From contig CAMWKN010000006.1 of the NCBI GenBank assembly GCA_947174825.1, positions 1 to 13,561 on the forward strand: 13,561 bases of DNA. The letters are read 5' to 3'. Positions within the stretch are counted from its first letter, which is position 1. Each line of letters starts with the position of its first letter. The position numbers and the translations under genes were made by a program. This document shows, in pieces, positions 1-8,257 of the stretch. Source of the stretch: an uncultured Clostridium sp. (GTDB lineage Bacteria; Bacillota_A; Clostridia; Lachnospirales; Lachnospiraceae). The notes beneath the pieces are model-generated. The model saw only the letters and a list, made by a program, of their open reading frames with translations, had not been told where the DNA came from and made no database searches.

Positions 1-51
1 ATATTATATGCTGTATAGTATGTAAAAATGATACTATACAGCATATAATAT
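1..51. repeat. Perfect 21-bp inverted repeat with 9-nt loop
   Basis: Bases 1-21 are the exact reverse complement of bases 31-51, separated by a 9-nt loop (gtaaaaatg). The arms are very AT-rich. Seen directly in the sequence. It touches the left edge, so the true element may be longer. It could be a bidirectional terminator for a gene to the left, a regulatory hairpin, or the end of a small palindromic mobile repeat. There is no clean T-run after either arm, so the terminator reading is not secure. Confidence 0.85.
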
Positions 52-140
52 TATATAGAGAAAAATATGCTTGTATACATTTAAGGATTAGTTGTGTTGG
101 TATGTTAAGAGATGCCATAGATGCAATTAGATATACGATG

Positions 141-169
141 CTGAGATAGTAGAATTTCAAGGCTATAAT
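141..169 (+). promoter_or_regulatory. Candidate promoter for the small membrane protein and transporter fusion
   Basis: A perfect TATAAT at 164-169 is preceded, after a 17-base spacer, by CTGAGA at 141-146 (4 of 6 matches to TTGACA). Transcription would start near base 176, leaving a leader of only about 16 bases that begins at the ribosome site of the gene at 192. The -10 element is strong and the -35 element is moderate. Confidence 0.45.
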
Positions 170-191
170 AAAACAGAGGAGGAGAAAACAG

Positions 192-386
192 ATGGGAGAG
201 CAGAGAGAGGGCCAGGACAAAGGGGCGGCAGATCAAGTGTTGTTGGAGCGGATTGAAATGATTAGCTCTCAGAATCCGTCATCGGATATGTCTGGCATAT
301 TTAGCAAAGGAGATTATATCCAGGCAATTGTAATTACGATTGTTTGTCTGTGTATTGTGGTGGCTGGAGGATTTCTAGGGTCATGA
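192..386 (+). CDS. Small single-span membrane protein (64 aa), unknown function
   Basis: A strong ribosome site (GAGGAGGAG, about 176-184) lies just before the ATG, which supports this as a real gene despite its length. Residues 1-40 are polar, charged and rich in Gln and Glu. Residues about 42-61 form one hydrophobic helix (AIVITIVCLCIVVAGGF), followed by a two-residue tail. No signal peptidase site is evident, so it is probably anchored with its polar N-terminus inside the cell. It lies 128 bases upstream of the transporter fusion, with no clear terminator between them, so it may be co-transcribed and act as a small accessory subunit. That role is inference; I do not recognise the family. 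Confidence 0.7.
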   Translation: MGEQREGQDKGAADQVLLERIEMISSQNPSSDMSGIFSKGDYIQAIVITIVCLCIVVAGGFLGS

Positions 387-514
387 CAGGCATTGAGTGT
401 CTGATTAATTTATGCGAAGGCAAAGCTTAGATGTGCAGATAAATTTGCAAACTATCACGCTATTTTTGAAAGAATAGGTACGAATGATAAATGGAATGGG
501 AGGGGAATAGGGAA

Positions 515-3151
515 ATGAAAAATACAAATGAAGAGATTGAAAAAGAAGCGTATTTGGGGATACTGCCGGTAGCGCCCAAGGAAAAAGTCTATGGATTTAT
601 GGATGCCTTGCTGGTTCTGTCGGGATACTGCATTGCCACCTGGAGTTACACCCAGGGTTCCTATCTGGCTACGCTGGTGGGATTTAAGCAATTGCTGATC
701 GGGGCATTTTTTGGGGCAATTTTAATGCTGATGATCTATCAGTTGCCGGTTATCCTATCCGTGCGTTATGGCATTGATATTTGGATATGGCTTAGGAGTG
801 TGTTTGGAACCAAAGGCGTCAAGGTTATGACCATTGTGATTATTGTGATTAATTTTCCATGGTATGCTGTGTGTTGCGATTTGTTTGCCTCTTCCATGAG
901 ATCGTTGATGGCATTGTTTCACATAAATCTTCCGGCAGGCAGTCATTTGGTGCTGGCGCTTTGCTGCGTAATTCTGGGAACTTTCATTGCCTATCGGGGC
1001 GTAAAGACCATTACATGGACGACTAGAATACTAGTTCCGGCATTGCTGGCGGTAGGTGTGATTGTAGTTATTGTGGGATTTACTTCTGTGCCGGTAGAGG
1101 CGATCTGGAATTATAAACCTAAGAATACGGGCTACTCCGATTCCATTATTCCTTATATTTTATCCATTGAGGCAAATTTCGCTTTTGTAATTACGTTAGT
1201 GGGTGGTATGGCAGAGATACCGAGATTGTGTAAAAAGGAGAAGGCAGGTTATTATGCCGGAGTATTGGGACAGGGATTGGCAGGTTCTTTCTTTGTGGTA
1301 GTAGGTGCTGTTATGGCAATTGCCATGGAGTATGTAACTGGTCAAATGATTGATGATCCGACGGTGATGATGGCGACCTTGTCAATTCCGGCATTGGGGC
1401 TGACCTCCCTCTTGCTGGTGGCATTTGCCAACATTGGAACCCAGGCGGTAGGCTCCTATATCTATGGTGTTATGTTAAAGTCTACCTTCAAGAAAGTGGA
1501 CTATCGGATCCTGGTGTTAGTGCTGGGACTTTATGTGGGACTGCTCTGCGTATGGGGCAAGATTGTGGAATATTTCGGGGCATTTCTGACCATTAGCGCC
1601 TGTGTATATGCACCGTTGGCGGCGTTGCTCTTTGTGGATTTCTTCTTTATTAGAAAACAGAAGATGGATTTTTATAGTGCCTATGAGATACCGGGACATA
1701 ATGCGTATCAATATACGGGTGGTTTCAATATCATCGGTTTGGTGTGTCTGGTGGTGGGGATTGTGATATCCTTATTAATTTATAATCCGGTAACTGGCGA
1801 AATTCACAATAGTTTTTTCTTTCATTTAACGCCAACAGGTTGTTCCCTTTTAGGGACAGGACTGTTGTATTATCTGCTTTATAAGATACCGGGTATCCGA
1901 AGATATATGAGAAAAGATACTTTTGCCAGCCCGGATAAGAAACCTTTTGATCGCAAAAAAAAACCGCCGAAACAGAATCTCATCGCCATGCCGGTGATCT
2001 GGCTGGGTAGTTTTCTGATTACACTGCCTGCAAAATTAAAGATTGTGAAGTCTGATAAACGGGGGATTAAACCGCCTTATCTGGTGTTAGGGACACATCA
2101 ATCTTTCACTGATTTTTATGTGACGCCACTGGCATTATTTCCATATAGGGCGAACTATATATCGGAATTAGAGGGATTTGAATACTACGGTGAATGGCTT
2201 TTCAGACAGGCGGGATGTCTGGGAACCAGAAAGTTTGTAGATGATCTGGCGTTGATTAAGAATATTAAAAGGGTACTGGATCGGAAGGGGATATTGGTTT
2301 TGTATCCTGAGGCAAGGTATGCCAATGTGGGAACTTCTTCCAGGATTCCCCTATCGGTTGCCAAGCTGATTAAGTTTTTAAAAGTGCCGGTGGTTACCTT
2401 AAATATGAAGGGAAATTATCTACAGTCACCTATCTGGAATCTGACCAATAGAAAAGAGGCAAGATTGCAGGCAGATATGACCTATGCTTTGACGGCGGAG
2501 GATGTCAAGGAAATGTCTGTGGAAACTATTCATGACAAAATATCTGCTTTGTTGTCTTTTGATGAGTATCAGTACCAACGGGATACCGGAATGAAAATTA
2601 CATATGAAAAACGGGCAGAGGGACTACATATGCCTTTGTATCAGTGCCATCATTGCAGGAAAGAGTACAGCATGCAGTCAAAAGGGGATCGTATTTTTTG
2701 CAGCAGCTGCGGTAAGGGCTGGACAATGAATGAGTATGGGACCTTGGTGGAAGACCAGACAGGGGAAGAAATCTATATTCCGACGTGGTATGAGTGGGAG
2801 AGAAACATGGTAGAACAGGAAATTGGTCGGGGAGAGTATACGCTGGATATGCGGGTACGGGTTGAGGCGCTTCCCAACGCCAGAAATTTTATTGACTGTG
2901 GGGAGGGGCATATTACTCATAATAAGAAGGAATTTGTGCTTACCTTTACAGATTATGAGGATGGAAAGGAAAAGCAGCTAAGCTTTGCATCGGCATCTAT
3001 GATTTCTATTCATACGGAGTATGATTATCGGGGGAATGGGCAGTGCTTCGTGCTGTCCACATTGGATAATTCTTATTTTATCTATCCATTGGAGAAGGAT
3101 TTTAATGTGACGAAAACGCAGTTTGCGGCAGAGTATTTTTATGGGGCTTAA
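515..3151 (+). CDS. NCS1-type permease fused to PlsC-type acyltransferase with zinc ribbon (878 aa)
   Basis: One uninterrupted frame encodes several domains. Residues 1 to about 465 are a multi-span (about 12 helices) transporter resembling the cytosine/purine permease (NCS1) family. After a basic linker (about 466-490, DRKKKPPKQ), residues about 490-690 match the PlsC/lysophospholipid acyltransferase fold: HQSFTD (528-533) supplies the catalytic H-x4-D, GCLGTRK is the second block, YPEAR (597-601) corresponds to the usual PEG-x-R block, and VPVVTLN is the fourth. A zinc ribbon follows (C711-x2-C714, C729-x2-C732), then a soluble tail of about 145 residues of unknown function. In the family, PlsC moves an acyl chain to a lysophospholipid. 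The transported substrate cannot be read from sequence. The ATG at 515 is chosen over an in-frame ATG at 491 because GGGAGGGG (498-505) stands 9 bases before it. No start with a ribosome site is seen at the domain junction, so a single polypeptide is likely. Confidence 0.88.
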   Translation: MKNTNEEIEKEAYLGILPVAPKEKVYGFMDALLVLSGYCIATWSYTQGSYLATLVGFKQLLIGAFFGAILMLMIYQLPVILSVRYGIDIWIWLRSVFGTKGVKVMTIVIIVINFPWYAVCCDLFASSMRSLMALFHINLPAGSHLVLALCCVILGTFIAYRGVKTITWTTRILVPALLAVGVIVVIVGFTSVPVEAIWNYKPKNTGYSDSIIPYILSIEANFAFVITLVGGMAEIPRLCKKEKAGYYAGVLGQGLAGSFFVVVGAVMAIAMEYVTGQMIDDPTVMMATLSIPALGLTSLLLVAFANIGTQAVGSYIYGVMLKSTFKKVDYRILVLVLGLYVGLLCVWGKIVEYFGAFLTISACVYAPLAALLFVDFFFIRKQKMDFYSAYEIPGHNAYQYTGGFNIIGLVCLVVGIVISLLIYNPVTGEIHNSFFFHLTPTGCSLLGTGLLYYLLYKIPGIRRYMRKDTFASPDKKPFDRKKKPPKQNLIAMPVIWLGSFLITLPAKLKIVKSDKRGIKPPYLVLGTHQSFTDFYVTPLALFPYRANYISELEGFEYYGEWLFRQAGCLGTRKFVDDLALIKNIKRVLDRKGILVLYPEARYANVGTSSRIPLSVAKLIKFLKVPVVTLNMKGNYLQSPIWNLTNRKEARLQADMTYALTAEDVKEMSVETIHDKISALLSFDEYQYQRDTGMKITYEKRAEGLHMPLYQCHHCRKEYSMQSKGDRIFCSSCGKGWTMNEYGTLVEDQTGEEIYIPTWYEWERNMVEQEIGRGEYTLDMRVRVEALPNARNFIDCGEGHITHNKKEFVLTFTDYEDGKEKQLSFASASMISIHTEYDYRGNGQCFVLSTLDNSYFIYPLEKDFNVTKTQFAAEYFYGA

Positions 3152-3181
3152 AATGATATTCGGATACGGGGTTACTTCAAC

Positions 3182-3198
3182 CTTACAACAGATGTAAG
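3182..3198. promoter_or_regulatory. Candidate response-regulator operator (BceR-box-like dyad)
   Basis: CTTACA-acaga-TGTAAG is a perfect inverted repeat of 6-bp arms with a 5-base centre. BceR-type regulators of Firmicutes are known to bind TnACA-N4-TGTAA; this site has the same half-sites with one extra spacer base. It ends 23 bases before the TATAAT at 3222, so its centre would lie near -44, a usual activator position. The regulator of this operon is the obvious candidate ligand; that is inference. Confidence 0.55.
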
Positions 3199-3221
3199 TG
3201 TTATTTTGATGCAACTTTCCT

Positions 3222-3227
3222 TATAAT
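3222..3227 (+). promoter_or_regulatory. -10 element of the peptide-resistance operon
   Basis: A perfect TATAAT. At the expected -35 position only TGTTAT (3199-3204) is present, a poor match, as expected of a promoter that needs an activator bound at the dyad just upstream. The predicted leader is about 119 bases and contains a possible weak hairpin (CTGTAG 3286-3291 with CTACAG 3303-3308). Confidence 0.5.
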
Positions 3228-3352
3228 ACAATTAGCCGGCATGGAAAATGTTGAAAATTGTATGGCAGCAGATTCGTACAATATTCTGTAGATAGTTAAT
3301 GCCTACAGATGTTGCACCAGATCCACTGCTGATAAGGACAGGAGGTTGCAGT

Positions 3353-4141
3353 ATGGAAATGAATCCGCAGAAGAAAATATTAGAAGTGGAATCTCTTTAT
3401 AAAGAATACGGTAAGAAAGAAAATACGACAAAGGCTTTGAATGGTCTGTCATGTAGTGTGCTTGAGGGGGAATTTCTGGGAATTATGGGCAGTAGTGGTT
3501 CTGGTAAGACCACATTGTTAAACTGTATTGCCACAATGATTACTCCCACTGACGGCAGAATTTTGCTTAACGGGGAAGATATCAGCAGTTTTAAGGGAAA
3601 AAAACTGGCTGGCTATCGGGGAAACCAGATCGGTTACCTGTTTCAGGAGTTTGAATTGTTAGATAATCTGACGGGCAGAGAGAATATTATGTTGCCGATG
3701 GAGATTCACAGAACTGCTGGAGATGGGGAGGCAGAGCGTTTGGAACAGCTTGCCGGGTATCTGGAAATTACATCGGTACTGGATAAATTTCCGGTGCAAA
3801 TGTCAGGCGGGCAGAAGCAGAGAGTGGCGGCAGCCAGAGCAATGATCCTGAAACCAGAGTTGATTCTGGCAGATGAACCAACCGGGGCGTTGGATAGCAA
3901 GAATGCCAGAAGTCTGATGGATAAACTGGCAGGACTGAATCAGACCCAGCATACCACGATTATGATGGTTACCCATGATGCCAATGCGGCAAGTTATTGT
4001 TCCCGTATCCTCTTTATTCAGGATGGAAAGATTTTTCATGAGCTTCGTCGGAACTTTTCCGAAGAAAACCAGCGGGATTTTTATGAGCGGATCATTGCGG
4101 TGTTAGCGCAGCTGGGAGGGGGGAGTGCAAATGTTTACTAA
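3353..4141 (+). CDS. ABC transporter ATP-binding protein, BceA/MacB-type (262 aa)
   Basis: ATPase subunit of a Bce-type peptide-resistance transporter, expected on the inner membrane face, where it powers the permease encoded next. Walker A is GSSGSGKTT (46-54), the Q-loop glutamine is Q97, the signature is MSGGQ (149-153), Walker B is LILADE (169-174) with catalytic E174, the D-loop is ALD (178-180), and the switch histidine is H207. All are intact. The length is normal for the family. The frame is open from an ATG at 3299, but the ATG at 3353 is chosen because AGGAGG lies at 3340-3345, 7 bases upstream. It overlaps the permease gene by 11 bases, indicating translational coupling. A lipoprotein-exporting MacB/LolD-like role is the alternative, but the permease and two-component neighbours favour the Bce module. 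Confidence 0.93.
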   Translation: MEMNPQKKILEVESLYKEYGKKENTTKALNGLSCSVLEGEFLGIMGSSGSGKTTLLNCIATMITPTDGRILLNGEDISSFKGKKLAGYRGNQIGYLFQEFELLDNLTGRENIMLPMEIHRTAGDGEAERLEQLAGYLEITSVLDKFPVQMSGGQKQRVAAARAMILKPELILADEPTGALDSKNARSLMDKLAGLNQTQHTTIMMVTHDANAASYCSRILFIQDGKIFHELRRNFSEENQRDFYERIIAVLAQLGGGSANVY

Positions 4142-6245
4142 AGTATCTTCCCTTTTTGGAAGCCGGAAAAATCGAAAAGAAAATCGGATTTATTTTGTCT
4201 CTTTGGTAATTGCCATTTTGGCTTTTTATGTGATTTTGTCACTGGAAAAACAGGATGTCATGATTTTCCTAAAACAGATGGAAAGTGACGCTGTTAATCG
4301 TCTGTTGGGTCTGATTACAGGTGCGTATGGTTTTTCTTTGTTTTTGATCTTCTTTCTAATCTATTTTGCAGAGAGATATCAGTTGGAGCGGAGAAGTCAT
4401 GAATACGGACTTCTGTTTATGTTGGGAATGCGCCGCAGCCGTCTGTTTCTATGGTTGATGGTGGAGGATTTATATAATGGAACGATGGCATTGCTTATCG
4501 GGCTGCCAGCTGCCGTGTTTTTGTCAGAGATCATCAGTCTGGTTACTGCCAAATTAATTGGTATGGGTATTATAGGACACCAGTTTACTTTTTCCTTGCC
4601 AGCAGCAGGATTGACTGTACTAGGATTTCTGGGAATTAAATTGATTGCCAATGTGATCTTGAGTGCCAGAATGGTAAAGCGGAGTCCCTACCATTTAATG
4701 CATGATACCCAGGAGGAAAAACAGAAAATTATTCATGAGAAACGTTCCTTTGTGTTGCTGGTTTTTGGGATTATTTTAGTCACCATTGCGTATGGCATGG
4801 CAATCAAAGGGACTGCCTGGATGAAATTATCTCATTTCGGGGCTATGCTTGTCCTGGGAACGGTGGGAACCTTTTTGCTCATGAAAGGATTTTGTGCGAT
4901 ATTTACGAAAGTGATCCGTCATGGCACTGGCAATAAAACGAAAGGAAATCGTTCATTTTTTTTAAAACGTCGTGGCAGGGAACGGCTTCATGTATTTACC
5001 TTCCGTCAGCTGCAGGAAAATGTTTTTTTACGATCCGGTTCTCTGACCGTTTCTTCTCTGTTGGTTCTGATTGCTATTTCCTGTATGAGTTATGGCATTG
5101 CTGTTGCGGCGGTTAATCTGCAAAATGGCAGCCGGCATAGTATAGATTATACCTTTGAAGAATATGATGCAGAATCGGGACAGCAGATTGCGGAATTGAT
5201 AAAAGCAGAGGAGACGAAAGCATTGATTGCAGACTGGGCAGCGGTTTCAGTAGCGCATATGCCTAGCAGGGAAATGATGGGAGAGGATACAGATGTGATT
5301 CTCCATGAATTTGATGCAGACGGGTTGCGGGAGGCCGCCAGACATCTGAAAAAGGATCTGATGCCATATGCGGAAAGATATCTTTACGAGGAGTCTCCCT
5401 ATTTAATTGCGTTATCTAGCATCAATACACTATACCAGAAAAAAGGGGCTTCGTCTCTTGCCCTGCAATCCGATGAATTATATATCTATATTGATCCGCA
5501 AATCTATGAAGGGAAAATAGAGCAGATCTTTAAACAATTGTTACAATATGATCCATCAGTAAAAATTGACGGTAAATCATATCAAATCAAAGGGGTATGT
5601 TCGGAAGATATTGTGGTTGACCGCAGCATTACCATTGGCTTTGGTATCATTCTGCCGGATCAGCAATTTATGGAATATGCAGATCCAGATAATATTACGA
5701 CCTATTGGAATGCTTATTTATCCAAAGAGCGGATTGAGGAGAAGGGGTTAATGCAGGCGATTACGGAGGGAAATAATTATTTTCGGAAAACTGGTCTGGA
5801 ATTTGAAAATTATTTACAGAATATGGGGAGACAGTTGTTTTATATTGTAGCCGCCAGTTATCTGACTATTTATCTGGCACTGATCTTTTTGCTGATTGCC
5901 AACACCGTTATCAGCCTGCAATATCTGATGCAGGAAAAGAAATCCAGAAAACGCTACCATACCTTACTTTGCCTGGGCAGTACCTACGAGGCGGTCTGCG
6001 ATTCGGCAAAACGGCAGATTAAGTGGTATTTTGGTGTGCCGATTGGCATTGCTGCCATCAGCAGTATTTTTGGAGTGTATTCTCTTTTTGCCGGTCTTCT
6101 GCCCTCTTCCTTACAAGGCAATGGAATGCTGTTAGTACTTATTGCAGCGGCTAGTATCATTGTTTTATCTGTGATAGAATGTATTTATATGAAAATGGTG
6201 ATGCGATACAGTAGCCAGAATTTGTTGGGAATTATGAAAGAATGA
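4131..6245 (+). CDS. ABC transporter permease, BceB/FtsX-type (704 aa)
   Basis: Membrane subunit partnering the preceding ATPase. It is large, with the layout typical of BceB: one helix near the N-terminus (about 20-37), a run of helices up to about residue 325, a large hydrophilic outer segment of about 235 residues (about 328-563), then three closing helices (about 570 onward). In this family the outer domain between helices 7 and 8 recognises the antimicrobial peptide and sets specificity, and the transporter frees the peptide's lipid target. FtsX-like segments are recognisable on both sides (for example the HEYGLLFMLGM block after the second helix). ATG 4131 is preferred over GTG 4125 because GGGAGGGGGG (4114-4123) is well spaced to it. 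The specific peptide cannot be predicted. Confidence 0.9.
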   Translation: MFTKVSSLFGSRKNRKENRIYFVSLVIAILAFYVILSLEKQDVMIFLKQMESDAVNRLLGLITGAYGFSLFLIFFLIYFAERYQLERRSHEYGLLFMLGMRRSRLFLWLMVEDLYNGTMALLIGLPAAVFLSEIISLVTAKLIGMGIIGHQFTFSLPAAGLTVLGFLGIKLIANVILSARMVKRSPYHLMHDTQEEKQKIIHEKRSFVLLVFGIILVTIAYGMAIKGTAWMKLSHFGAMLVLGTVGTFLLMKGFCAIFTKVIRHGTGNKTKGNRSFFLKRRGRERLHVFTFRQLQENVFLRSGSLTVSSLLVLIAISCMSYGIAVAAVNLQNGSRHSIDYTFEEYDAESGQQIAELIKAEETKALIADWAAVSVAHMPSREMMGEDTDVILHEFDADGLREAARHLKKDLMPYAERYLYEESPYLIALSSINTLYQKKGASSLALQSDELYIYIDPQIYEGKIEQIFKQLLQYDPSVKIDGKSYQIKGVCSEDIVVDRSITIGFGIILPDQQFMEYADPDNITTYWNAYLSKERIEEKGLMQAITEGNNYFRKTGLEFENYLQNMGRQLFYIVAASYLTIYLALIFLLIANTVISLQYLMQEKKSRKRYHTLLCLGSTYEAVCDSAKRQIKWYFGVPIGIAAISSIFGVYSLFAGLLPSSLQGNGMLLVLIAAASIIVLSVIECIYMKMVMRYSSQNLLGIMKE

Positions 6246-6254
6246 GGTTTTTGG

Positions 6255-6920
6255 GTGAAAAAGATTGTAATTGTGGAAGACGATGCTTTTATGCGGGAGG
6301 AGCTGACGGATATTTTTCAGAAGGCGGGATATCCCGTACATTGCATTACCCGATTTTCCCAGACGGTAGCCGATATTTTAGCAGAAGATGCCGGATTGAT
6401 TCTGCTGGATTTAAACCTTCCGGGAATGAATGGATTTGATATTTGTCGTCAGGTCAAGCAGCAGTCATCGATACCGATATTGGTCTTGACATCACAGGAT
6501 CAGTTGAGGGATGAACTCCATGCGTTACAGCTGGGAGCAGATGAATACCTGACGAAACCCTGCCACGCCTCCAGGCTGTTAGCCAGAGTGGAGAATTTGC
6601 TGAAACGGTTTGCAGGCAGGGAAAATCTGTTGGATGGAAATGGATTTTTATTGGATCATCAGACCTATGCCCTGTATGCAGATGACCAATCTCTGGTTTT
6701 ATCAGAAAACGAGGGCAGGATTTTGGAAGAGCTGATGCTGCACCGGGGAGAAGTCGTAACCAAGAAAACTTTATTTCAGGCACTCTGGGGAACTACAGAA
6801 TATGTTGATGAAAATGCGTTACAGGTTAATATGACAAGACTACGCCACACCTTGAAAAAAGTCGGCTTGGATCAGCGGGTGGAGACCATCCGAGGTGTGG
6901 GGTATTGTCTTCGGATATGA
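6255..6920 (+). CDS. OmpR/PhoB-family response regulator, BceR-like (221 aa)
   Basis: Receives phosphate from the kinase encoded next and should activate the operon promoter. The receiver domain spans about 1-118 with acidic pocket E8-D9-D10, phospho-acceptor D52 (LLDLNLPGMNG), switch residue T79 and conserved K101 (LTKP). The C-terminal half (about 125-221) is a winged helix of the OmpR type, ending in the usual RGVGYCLRI. The start is GTG at 6255, with a short GAGG at 6244-6247 overlapping the permease stop; the gap to the permease is 9 bases. The probable target is the dyad at 3182-3198. Confidence 0.93.
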   Translation: MKKIVIVEDDAFMREELTDIFQKAGYPVHCITRFSQTVADILAEDAGLILLDLNLPGMNGFDICRQVKQQSSIPILVLTSQDQLRDELHALQLGADEYLTKPCHASRLLARVENLLKRFAGRENLLDGNGFLLDHQTYALYADDQSLVLSENEGRILEELMLHRGEVVTKKTLFQALWGTTEYVDENALQVNMTRLRHTLKKVGLDQRVETIRGVGYCLRI

Positions 6921-6938
6921 GGAGACAAAAAAATAGTT

Positions 6939-8141
6939 GTGTGTTGTCCGGCGCTGGGCGCTGATGATCTATCGGGAGTGATTAATCCCAATATTTATAC
7001 CACAGAACAATTGTGTGAATGGAAGGAAAACGGGTGTATTGCAATGGATAAGAAAATGCCATCCGATCAGGAGATTGATGAAAAAAGCTTAAAGGTGTCT
7101 AAAAGATTTATCAGAGTGTGGAAAATGTGTGCGGAATATCGTTTCTTTTTGATTCTGTTGTTACTCTCTGATCTATTGTTTGGTTTTTTCTTGTGGTTGG
7201 CGGATGAGAGAAGTTTTTGGGTGCTGATTGGGCTGTTTATCATAGTTTCATTAGGAGTATTTGGAGTAGCTGTGGGTGGTATTGTTCGCAGAGAGGAACG
7301 GCGAAGACAGTTGGTGCAAGATTATCTGGAACATCTGGAAAAGCAGTTGGAACCAATGTTGTTGGCGGAACTGCCTTTGCGGGAAGGAGAACAGTTGTTG
7401 CAGATTGTCAAAGAGCTGCGGGAAAAGGAAGAAGAATGGCAGGCAGAATATTTGCTGCGGGAGGAATACGAAGATTATGTAGAGACCTGGGCGCATGAGA
7501 TTAAAGTGCCTTTGTCCTTAATGACTTTACTATTGGATAATCGTCGTGAGGAAATGTCTCCGATGCTATATCAGAGAATGCTGTACGTGAAAAATCAGAT
7601 CTCGGAATATGTCACCCAGATATTGTATTATGCCAGATTGAAAGCGGGTTACCAGGACTATTGTCTGGAGAAGACGTCTCTGCAGAAATGTTGTCAGGAA
7701 ATTCTGGAGCAATATGAAACCGTGCTGGCAGAGCAGAAAATACATGTCATTTGCAAGGTCACGGAAGCTGATGTCGTGACAGATCGGAAAGGACTTCTCT
7801 TTATATTGGAACAGGCAGTTGGTAATGCCTGCAAATATCAGGATGAAAGCAAGTCGGAAAAACGTTTGGAAATCACAGGTGGTTTTGATCAGCAAAAGAA
7901 TAAAATACTGCTTCATATAGCGGATAACGGAATTGGAGTGAAACAGGCAGATTTGCCGTTTCTGTTTGACCGGGGTTTTACGGGGGATACGGATGAAAGA
8001 AAACGAAAAGCTACCGGAGTGGGATTGTATCTGGCAAAACAAATGGCTCAGAATTTGAATATTGAGATTGTAGCTGAGTCAGAATATGGACAGGGATTTG
8101 TACTGTCTTTGGAATTTCCGATTGTAGAGTTTGGGGTGTAA
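6939..8141 (+). CDS. Intramembrane-sensing histidine kinase, BceS-like (400 aa)
   Basis: Sensor kinase paired with the upstream regulator. There are two helices (about 69-87 and 93-115) joined by a loop of about five residues, so it has practically no outer sensing domain. Kinases of this type are known to sense through their transporter. The phospho-acceptor is H186 (WAHEIKVPLS). The ATPase domain shows the N-box asparagine N296 (GNACKYQ), the G1 box D329-NGIG and the G2 box G360-VGL. The start is uncertain. GTG 6939 has GAGGAG (6919-6924) at a long 14-base spacing. ATG 7044 or ATG 7056 would give a protein closer to the usual BceS length but lacks a well-placed ribosome site. The gene lies 18 bases after the regulator and is the last gene of the operon. 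Confidence 0.9.
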   Translation: MCCPALGADDLSGVINPNIYTTEQLCEWKENGCIAMDKKMPSDQEIDEKSLKVSKRFIRVWKMCAEYRFFLILLLLSDLLFGFFLWLADERSFWVLIGLFIIVSLGVFGVAVGGIVRREERRRQLVQDYLEHLEKQLEPMLLAELPLREGEQLLQIVKELREKEEEWQAEYLLREEYEDYVETWAHEIKVPLSLMTLLLDNRREEMSPMLYQRMLYVKNQISEYVTQILYYARLKAGYQDYCLEKTSLQKCCQEILEQYETVLAEQKIHVICKVTEADVVTDRKGLLFILEQAVGNACKYQDESKSEKRLEITGGFDQQKNKILLHIADNGIGVKQADLPFLFDRGFTGDTDERKRKATGVGLYLAKQMAQNLNIEIVAESEYGQGFVLSLEFPIVEFGV

Positions 8142-8189
8142 TGGAATAAGGGTATTATTGAACTAATAAGGAGATGGGGAATATGGCTT

Positions 8190-8213
8190 CAAAATCGGCG
8201 AGAAGCGGTTTTG
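8190..8213. terminator. Weak hairpin after the kinase gene, possible operon terminator
   Basis: CAAAATCG (8190-8197) can pair with CGGTTTTG (8206-8213), with one G-T pair and an 8-base loop. The A-rich 5' arm and T-rich 3' arm resemble a weak intrinsic terminator, 49 bases after the kinase stop. The GC core is short, and the strong hairpin at 8292-8323 may be the effective stop. Confidence 0.3.
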
Positions 8214-8218
8214 CATAC

Positions 8219-8247
8219 TTGCAGGCTTGTTCTGCATATGTTATAAT
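8219..8247 (+). promoter_or_regulatory. Promoter of the predicted antitoxin RNA
   Basis: TTGCAG (8219-8224) and a perfect TATAAT (8242-8247) are separated by exactly 17 bases. The predicted start is near 8254, directing transcription toward the shared terminator and against the small toxin gene. No convincing coding sequence follows it, which fits a promoter for a small RNA. Confidence 0.65.
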
Positions 8248-8257
8248 GCCAATAGGC

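Noticed and set aside
52..191. Possible purine or other riboswitch ahead of the NCS1-type transporter
   Set aside because: No conserved aptamer core is visible, and the predicted leader of the first gene is only about 16 bases.
455..691. Minus-strand frame of 78 codons opposite the start of the fusion gene
   Set aside because: It lies opposite a well-supported gene, has no ribosome site, and its composition is that of a shadow frame.
7566..8042. Minus-strand frame of 158 codons opposite the kinase gene
   Set aside because: It is a shadow of the kinase catalytic region, with no independent support.
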